Of a stretch of 64,000 bases of DNA, positions 59,801 through 64,000 are shown piece after piece; the stretch's first letter is position 1; every line of letters begins with the position of its first letter. The DNA comes from Agrypnia vestita (taxonomy: Eukaryota > Arthropoda > Insecta > Trichoptera > Phryganeidae). The DNA lies in the NCBI GenBank assembly GCA_016648135.1, contig JADDOH010000311.1, forward strand, positions 106,522-170,521, read 5' to 3'. The notes beneath the pieces were generated by a model. The model worked only from the letters and a program-made list of their open reading frames with translations. It was not told the origin of the DNA and did not search any database. A program made the translations under genes and the position numbers.

Positions 59801-61256
59801 GAGATGAAAAATTCATACGGGCAATAATTGCGTTCAAAGAATTAAATTTATTTCTAGCAGTAACCCTTCTCAGTCTTACCATCTCTACTACTTATATCCC
59901 ATAGTTCCCAAATACGTACAAACTAAAAATCATTTTGGACCATTTTTAAACTATTTATTATTATTTCAATGGGTTGGTAGCTACAATAACTAATTCGTGA
60001 CGTCACTTACAATATTAGTTTGTAAAAACTCAGTTCAAGGGCGCTGAACTGTACAATGTCTAAATTCGGTAAATTATATTTTTTACTAAAATATACATGA
60101 ATCGTTGACGAAATACTACAATGATTGGTCATGAATCTAGTTTTTGTGGGAGAAATTAATATTACTGTTAAATATATTTTCAGTGCTAATTTGTATTCGA
60201 TTTGATAAGCAGACTACCAAATTGTAGCTTTGAAAAAGCAATGAATCATAAATATGAGATTTAAATCGAAATGAAATATCGTGTTTCAAAGTTTTAAATG
60301 TTGATTTTTCGATTTCTTCACCAGATTTACATTTGGTCCAAGGCTTATTAAAATACAATAAGTGTGGTGCATAGCTCATGAAGTGATATTTTTTTAGAAA
60401 AAAATTGCTTTATATTGCAAATGCTCATATATTATTGTTTTTCCTCCTAAAACACCAAGAAATTTTTAATGACTGAAACACGCAGAGAAAATAATTATTA
60501 GTATTTTGATTTGACCAAAAATGTTACATAACGTATACACCTTTATTTTTCAACATCACGAAATATCAGATTATTCATTATTTTATTCAATACATTCTTT
60601 AAAAATTTTAATATAATTTTTTGGATTAGCTTAAATGTCACTCTAAAGAAGCCAGTACAATCGTTAAAAATCTTTTATAAAAAATGTTTGGAAATAAAAT
60701 AATATTATTATTAATCTGAAATGGATATAAATTTTGTTTTGGTGAGTACAGAGAGTGAAGTTAGAGAGAGAAATTTGACTAAAAATACGACTGATTTAAA
60801 ATAGTACGGAATGATATACGTCTCATAGAGACGAAGCTATTTACATGAGAAACGTGGATGGAAGTATTTTTATAATGTGTGAACGTTCTTACGATGGAAT
60901 TAGTGAACGTTGCATTGTGTAGAGTGATCACTTAAGCCTGCTCATACAGGTGGCCTGGGCCATCCTATAAAAAGACTTTCATACTCGTCTCTGTGTGACT
61001 TCTATAATTTATCTTAGTTAATAATTATCCCACTGTGGACAAGTTCAGTAATTGTGTTCTCAGAACATACATATAAAAATATTGTTAAAACTAAATTACC
61101 TGCGAAATATGAAAGTGTGTCCGGCATGTCTTCAACTGTACAGATATTAGGGATTCCTGTGACATTTTCTGGATTTGTTGGGAGTACTCCCCCCAAGTAT
61201 GTGGCAACGACATCTGTAGTAATTTTGTGGTCGTCGGTACTAGAGGCATTCTCCAT
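47642..61256 (-). CDS. Organic solute transporter alpha-like protein, complete 7-exon gene (gene B)
   Basis: This is a multi-pass plasma-membrane protein of the OST-alpha/SLC51A family. In vertebrates OST-alpha pairs with OST-beta to move bile acids and steroid conjugates; the insect substrate is unknown. The exons are 61100-61256, 57450-57601, 54285-54433, 50635-50721, 50205-50301, 48981-49233 and 47642-47877. They total 1131 nt (376 residues plus TAA), and every junction is GT-AG with matching phase. The extracellular N-terminus has one NVT glycosylation site (residues 31-33). Membrane segments fall near residues 58-78, 96-117, 121-143, 193-211, 220-243, 261-282 and 300-318. A family-typical GG pair is at 146-147 and a CCCWPCC motif, palmitoylation-like, at 167-173. 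The start is the first in-frame ATG, aligned with the paralogue. The frame is intact. The intron-exon model is manual, without transcript support, but its internal consistency makes it strong. Confidence 0.9.
48430..48485. other. GC-rich imperfect hairpin in gene B intron 6
   Basis: TGCGCGCAGTTGT pairs with ACAACTTGCGCAC around a GCGAGATGTCGGCGCG centre. Unlike its AT-rich surroundings. Origin unknown. Confidence 0.4.
48610..48875. mobile_element. MITE M1 copy in gene B intron 6
   Basis: AATCAAGATATATTATATAT, CATAGAGACGAAGCTATAT, then GGGGATAAAATCTAGTATAG and TTGAACATACTCGAAATATT. It ends about 105 bases short of exon 6. Confidence 0.7.
48981..49233 (-). CDS. Gene B coding exon 6 (TM5-TM6)
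   Basis: 253 nt. The acceptor is GATTCTAG and the donor GTATGT. It encodes residues 215-298 and one base of Leu299, with two membrane segments separated by KMLRETLGDYFLTAKF. It ends LPCNPPITPAVYGN. Confidence 0.9.
49721..49915. mobile_element. MITE M5 copy in gene B intron 5
   Basis: Inverted ends ATGGGGTATAAAAACAAAGG and the inverse CCATTGCTTTTAAACCCCAT, 195 bp. Confidence 0.75.
50205..50301 (-). CDS. Gene B coding exon 5 (TM4)
   Basis: A 97-nt exon with acceptor CTTTCAG and donor GTATAT. It completes Lys182 and encodes residues 183-214. A basic start (RNVKTLR) leads into helix LVLQLPVVHGLVFIVLLVMW and ends AEEQ. Confidence 0.85.
50515..50575. mobile_element. MITE M4 terminal fragment
   Basis: GAAAGGAGTATAATAAAAAC and TTGGTTTATATGGGTTAG match the 30905-30950 end. 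It lies in gene B intron 4. Confidence 0.5.
50635..50721 (-). CDS. Gene B coding exon 4 (cysteine-rich loop)
   Basis: An 87-nt exon with acceptor TATTTCAG and donor GTAAGA. It completes Arg153 and encodes residues 154-181. It carries APCCCWPCC (residues 165-173), the counterpart of the cysteine run in vertebrate OST-alpha. It is too short to show as an ORF and was found by following the splice phase between exons 3 and 5. Confidence 0.85.
51260..51575. mobile_element. MITE M1 copy in gene B intron 3
   Basis: TATGTCCAAATTTTTTTTCA, ACTGGATTTTATCCCCAGGG, then TCCCATATAAAAATATAGC and CTCCATGAGACATCTG. Confidence 0.7.
51640..51715 (-). mobile_element. tRNA-derived SINE (family S1)
   Basis: On the minus strand, TGGTCTAGTGGTTAAG (box A) and GGTTTGAGCC (box B), followed by ATTCCGGAACAGCAAGTGTG. 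Confidence 0.65.
51966..52100 (-). mobile_element. Family P1 copy
   Basis: On the minus strand, CTGATGA (52074-52080), hairpin GGACCC/GGGATCC, then AAAACTTCGGCCAG and the closing GGCCGTGAAAAC. Confidence 0.65.
52495..52655. mobile_element. MITE M2 palindromic fragment
   Basis: TTCTGAGAATACAATTACTGG at the left and AATTGTGTTCTCAGAACGT at the right are inverted ends. Confidence 0.55.
52766..53490 (+). repeat. 148-bp tandem array in gene B intron 3
   Basis: GAGCGGCAATGTGTATAG recurs at 52875, 53023, 53171, 53319 and 53467, exactly 148 bases apart each time. The first unit is partial and divergent, the next four nearly identical. A TATTTATT microsatellite precedes the array. Confidence 0.92.
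53640..53820 (-). mobile_element. MITE M2 fragment
   Basis: Inverse of the M2 order: GAATTGGTGAACTTTGCATT, TTAGGCCCTGGACTC and CATCTCTGTGAGACTTCTAC. Confidence 0.6.
54285..54433 (-). CDS. Gene B coding exon 3 (TM2-TM3)
   Basis: 149 nt. The acceptor is GTGTTTCAG and the donor GTATCT. It encodes residues 104-152 plus two bases of Arg153. The segment VVPRAHFLAE followed by a membrane helix and DYCGGEVQLI corresponds to the conserved OST-alpha region that ends in a GG pair. Confidence 0.9.
54465..54600. mobile_element. MITE M2 palindromic fragment
   Basis: TCTGAGAACACAATTACTGG, AAGATGAATTATAGAAGAC and CTGTGAGACTTCTATAATTC in inverted arrangement. Its left edge is about 30 bases from exon 3 of gene B. 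Confidence 0.6.
54666..55119 (+). repeat. 450-bp repeat R1, copy 1 (gene B intron 2)
   Basis: Starts CTATAGACGTACCACTATAA and GGCGTGCGAGGGAGGGCGTC; ends TTACGTTGGGCAAGCAATAG. It is highly similar along its whole length to 59341-59792. One frame keeps MSQLPTKYK in both copies, but the reading frame is short. Confidence 0.85.
55324..55657. mobile_element. SINE S3 foldback dimer
   Basis: 334 bp bounded by inverted ends AATTTAAAACCAAATTTATT. Inside, two tRNA-like heads face each other: a minus half at 55385-55430 and a complete plus copy (GCCGCTATAGCGTAATTGG and GGATCGAATCC) at 55512-55590. The GCTGCTACCGGGATTCGA arms are inverted repeats. Confidence 0.75.
55799..55823 (+). repeat. Short telomere-like TTAGG run
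   Basis: Five adjacent, partly imperfect GGTTA units, the insect telomere motif. Probably an interstitial remnant. Confidence 0.5.
55830..56945. other. AT-rich intronic sequence of gene B
   Basis: No exon or clear repeat recognised. Confidence 0.35.
56965..57020 (-). mobile_element. Family P3 fragment with hammerhead-like core
   Basis: On the minus strand, CTGAAGA (56998-57004), hairpin GATGG/CCATC, then GAAAGC and GGTTAGGC. It differs in sequence from the other two CTGAWGA families. Confidence 0.5.
57450..57601 (-). CDS. Gene B coding exon 2 (TM1 and start of TM2)
   Basis: 152 nt. The acceptor is TTTTTTCTAG and the donor GTAAGA. It completes Ala53 and encodes residues 54-103, including hydrophobic TM1 (GIVLFTFGALVVLIILVIYL) and the basic loop KYVIKHSPSRIKTH. 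33 of 50 residues match exon 2 of gene A. Confidence 0.9.
57955..58095 (+). mobile_element. SINE family S1 copy
   Basis: GGTGGTTCCAACC (box B-like), ATTCCAGGAGACCAGCAA and ATTAGTCAT match the S1 copy at 10610. The 5' half is lost. Confidence 0.55.
58665..58755 (+). mobile_element. Family P1 fragment with perfect palindrome
   Basis: TGTGTGTAGTTTTCTGGGAT is followed closely by its inverse ATCCCAGAAAACTACACACA, then TTCTGAACGGCCGCGAAAAC. Two inverted P1 ends are fused. Confidence 0.65.
59341..59792 (+). repeat. 450-bp repeat R1, copy 2 (gene B intron 1)
   Basis: Matches 54666-55119 from CTATAGACGTACCACTATAA to GGGCAAGCAATAG with scattered substitutions and small indels. Sequence flanking both copies is unrelated. 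Confidence 0.85.
60810..61077. mobile_element. MITE M2 copy next to gene B exon 1
   Basis: CGTCTCATAGAGACGAAGC, GATGGAATTAGTGAACGTTG and GTGGCCTGGGCCATCC; the outer end is AATTGTGTTCTCAGAACATA. It stops about 22 bases before the exon 1 donor. Confidence 0.7.
61100..61256 (-). CDS. Gene B coding exon 1 (N-terminus)
   Basis: Encodes residues 1-52 plus one base of codon 53. It starts at ATG 61256 and ends at the donor GTAATT (61099 downward). The segment is hydrophilic and ends in DTLSYFA; DVVATYLGG (residues 15-23) matches DVVATHLGG in the paralogue. A MITE fragment begins only about 22 bases inside the following intron. Confidence 0.85.
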
Positions 61257-61837
61257 AGCTTTCCCTTCTTGTAATCACTGGTAACTTATCACTGTTCACT
61301 ATTCACAATGATCATTAGGGTTGTTTACTAGCGTCGTATTGTAATCTCGGCGATTGCTATTTTTCAAATAATTAATCAGCTCGTTCTGAATACATTGCGA
61401 TTTTAAAAAAAGGTATTCAAACTGAAGGGACTAGTGGAAGGTTGTACTATTAAATAATTTTTCTTCGGAAGAAGAGACAGTTCACCAACGATGAGCTGCC
61501 ATGCTTGTGGCCGGTAGAGAACTGAGTTGATACTGGGTACGTCCTTCTGCCTTTGATAATTTTATTTCATTATCATCTTATACGGTAGTTCCTAGCGTTC
61601 TCCGCATGATGACACACTACAGGTAGAGTGGAAACGCACTAATAAAAATAATTAAATTATTTTAAATTTCTAATTAAGCAACAATTAAGACCAAAATTGT
61701 AGTTGGAAATTAATTATTTCAATGAGTAGATACACATTAGTTTTTATTATATTCGTATTGTTATTAAAGATTATAAAAAAAATCGTAACATTTGAAATAA
61801 TAACATGACATGCTTCTGGTTCGTATTTTCTTGAATA

Positions 61838-62020
61838 TTATGTCGTATTTTTACGACCTTCCTGGTCGAAGTTTCGGATCGTATTGCAGGGTACATCATC
61901 AGGGCTGATATGTTGTTGTGAGTGTTGATGTTGTGGTTAAGTATTGGCTCGAATTACTCATAATATCACAGAAAAAACAAAACAGAAGGTTCTGAACGGT
62001 CGTAAAAACCTAAGAACATT
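61838..62020. mobile_element. Family P1 inverted pair
   Basis: A minus copy has CTGATGA (61896-61902) and GAAAC (61871-61875). It is followed by a plus tail fragment, TTCTGAACGGTCGTAAAAAC, at 61989. Confidence 0.6.
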
Positions 62021-62149
62021 CTTAACATGATATGCTTTCATAAAATACGGTTATAAATAAACAATGTAATAAATTTATTGACAGTTTACAAAATTTTACG
62101 TGAATAAAAAAACAATATTAAATTACTAGCCGTTTTTAGAAAGGATGGA

Positions 62150-62320
62150 ATACCACACTTTTCTGTCCTGACACACAAGTCTCGTCTCATTCACATTTAT
62201 TCACAAACTCATCAACTTGTTCCAAGTATTCATTTTCTACGAGTATTTCACACGTTCTCTTACTTTCCTCCCTCTTTTGACTTATTTACATTCATAATAG
62301 AGCAACTTCCCGTGCATCCT
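62150..62320 (-). pseudogene. Probable LINE C-terminal fragment
   Basis: On the minus strand, GAATGTGGATGAGACGAGAC and GTCAGGACAGAAAAGTGTGG parallel the 24150-24200 LINE tail. No intact frame. Confidence 0.35.
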
Positions 62321-62419
62321 GATAACTATACTTTCTAAATCTTGTTCGCTACTTGCCATTAATACTACACTAGTGGTAACCCGTCAAAAATGATTCCTTA
62401 ATAATAAATACTTATTTAT

Positions 62420-62540
62420 TTATTTAAAGCCGACACCCATGAAATAGTAATCACGACTTTTATCAAAATATTTACATTTTTTTTTATATTTCCCCTACCG
62501 GCAGTTAATGTACTATTTTAAATCCTTAAACAGACAACGA
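62420..62540 (-). pseudogene. LINE 3'-end fragment
   Basis: On the minus strand it reads SRDYYFMGVGFK then a stop and TAAATAAATAA. Same end as 8826-8945. Confidence 0.45.
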
Positions 62541-62559
62541 AATTATTACGAATGTCCTT

Positions 62560-62690
62560 AGGTTTTCACGGCCGTTCAGAATCTTCTGTTTATAATTTTC
62601 TGGGATATTCTGCCGTGTATATGTGACCTCTCTGGCCAACGTTTCGGATCCCATTGCAGGGTCCATCATCAGGGCTGATGTGATGAGTGA
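62560..62690 (-). mobile_element. Family P1 copy
   Basis: On the minus strand, CTGATGA (62666-62672), hairpin GGACCC/GGGATCC, GAAAC (62641-62645), GTTGGCCAGAGAGG, ACGGCAGAATATCCCAGAAA, closing GGCCGTGAAAACC. This is the best-preserved copy. Confidence 0.7.
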
Positions 62691-62699
62691 GTGTTGAAG

Positions 62700-64000
62700 T
62701 GTATGTTAACTCCATGACATGGGGCGAAAAAATGGTACGGGGTGCAGATATTGCTGAGGCGTTTGCAGGTCATTTTAAAACAGTGTATAGTAGTGAACCT
62801 CCGCTTCTGGATATTAACATTGCTAGGCAATGTTCTCCGATCGGTGCACAGTCTATTGATGTTCAAAATATCAGTGAGAAGGATGTGTCCGACACTATAA
62901 AAAAATTAAATAATACTCATTCTCTTGGTCCAGATTTCATTCCAACATTTCTCTTAAAAGGTTGTGTGGAACTGATAAAAAAACCACTTTGTTTTTTGTA
63001 TAATCTTTCCATTAATACAGGGATCTTCCCGGAAACATGGAAGACTTCAAAAGTTACTCCCATACATAAGAGTGGCTCTAAGTCGTCCGTAGAAAATTAT
63101 AGACCTGTAGCTGTTCTCTCTGCCCCAGCTAAGGTATTTGAAATCATAATAAGTAGAACCGTCGCTTCCCGAGTAGAGCCATTTATAATTGATCAACAAC
63201 ATGGATTTAGGAAAGGCCGCTCGGTTGAGACAAATCTGATGGTCTTCACAAATTACGTCACGGAAGCTCTGGACGCGGGACATCAGGTAGACTGTTCATA
63301 TAATGACTTCGCCAAAGCCTTTGATACAGTCAACCATGATGTCTTATTGAAAAGGTTGTATGAGATTGGTTTCTCGGATGGTATGCTAAAATTAATGTCG
63401 AGCTACCTCCAAAATAGGAACCAATACGTCTCCTACGGCCTATTCGCGTCAGAGTGCTTCTTTACCTTCTCGGGTGTCCCACAAGGATCTAACCTGGGTC
63501 CATTGTTGTTTTCGATTTTTATTAATAATATAAAAAATGTAATCTTAAACTCGCGCTTTCTGTTATTTGCGGATGACTTAAAGCTTTTCTTAAAGGTATC
63601 AACTTTGGACGATTTTGGCAGATATATCAAATATATGTGAACGGGGAAGACGAAATAAACTTTTGTTTAATGTTTCCAAGTGTTCGGTTACATCCTTCAC
63701 TAGGGCCCAAAAAACTCTTATTTTTTCGCTACAAAATGAACAATCAAAATCTGACAAGAACATCAATGTTAAAGATCTAGGTGTTAGATTTGTAAGCAAC
63801 CTAATATTTCACGATCACATAGAGACGATCAGTGGTGATGCTTTGAGAATGTTAGGATTTGTTCTGCGTACTGCCAGGGTTTTCGAGAATACCCGCGTAC
63901 TCAGAACTCTTTACAACTCCTGGGTGCGGAGTAGACTCGAGAGTGGCTCGATGATCTGGGGGCCACATGAGGGCAAGTACTCTCTTATGGTGGAGAAAGT
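62700..64000 (+). pseudogene. Jockey/CR1-superfamily non-LTR retrotransposon, reverse-transcriptase fragment
   Basis: An open frame to 63640, then a frameshift near 63610 and continuation to the window edge. RT blocks in order: SLGPDFIPTFLLK (palm entry), WKTSKVTPIHKSGSKSSVEN and YRPVAVLS, QQHGFRKGRSVETNL, DFAKAFDTVNHDVLLKRL (first catalytic Asp), SGVPQGSNLGPLLFSIFIN, and FADDLKLF (catalytic DD). After the frameshift come NKLLFNVSKC, VKDLGVRF and LYNSWVRSRLESGSMIWGP, the thumb region. The ORF's formal start at 62687 lies in the P1 repeat, so the true 5' end is truncated there. The catalytic residues are intact but the frame is not. The rest of the element lies beyond 64000. Confidence 0.9.

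Overview
This is an AT-rich, repeat-dense piece of an insect nuclear genome. Lepidoptera is the most likely order: there is a TAGGTACCTACC-type microsatellite at the left edge, a short TTAGG-type telomere-like run near 55.8 kb, tRNA-derived SINEs, mariner and hAT relatives, many MITEs and broken LINEs. The order is inferred from these features and is not proven. I see no operon, CRISPR array or prokaryotic feature.

The only convincing host genes are two tandem minus-strand paralogues of the organic solute transporter alpha family (OST-alpha, SLC51A-like; Pfam Solute_trans_a). The downstream-coordinate copy (gene B, 47642-61256) is complete. Seven coding exons joined by GT-AG introns in consistent phase give a 376-residue protein with seven predicted membrane segments and the family's cysteine-rich cytoplasmic motif. 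The other copy (gene A) has its first two coding exons here (34986-35154 and 932-1083), with the same boundaries and phases as gene B, and its remaining exons lie off the left edge. The matching intron is about 3.5 kb in gene B and about 33.9 kb in gene A.

Layout: 1-931 is intron 2 of gene A. 1084-34985 is the giant intron 1 of gene A, filled with AT microsatellite, tandem repeats, MITEs, SINEs, a dead mariner and LINE fragments. 35155-47641 is the intergenic interval, holding SINEs, a CpG-rich island (40360-40640), a hAT MITE and LINE remnants. 47642-61256 is gene B; its introns hold a 148-bp tandem array, two copies of a 450-bp repeat and many MITE fragments. 61257-64000 is upstream of gene B and ends in a Jockey/CR1-like reverse-transcriptase fragment that runs off the window.

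The most unusual non-genic signals are three different repeat families that share a CTGAWGA-hairpin-GAAA core resembling hammerhead ribozymes (known in Penelope-like retroelements), a TA-flanked DNA element packed with subterminal GCATGC motifs, and a 128-bp inverted repeat around a poly-G loop. Two possible plus-strand orphan exons (7232-7416 and 35833-35897) are recorded with low confidence.
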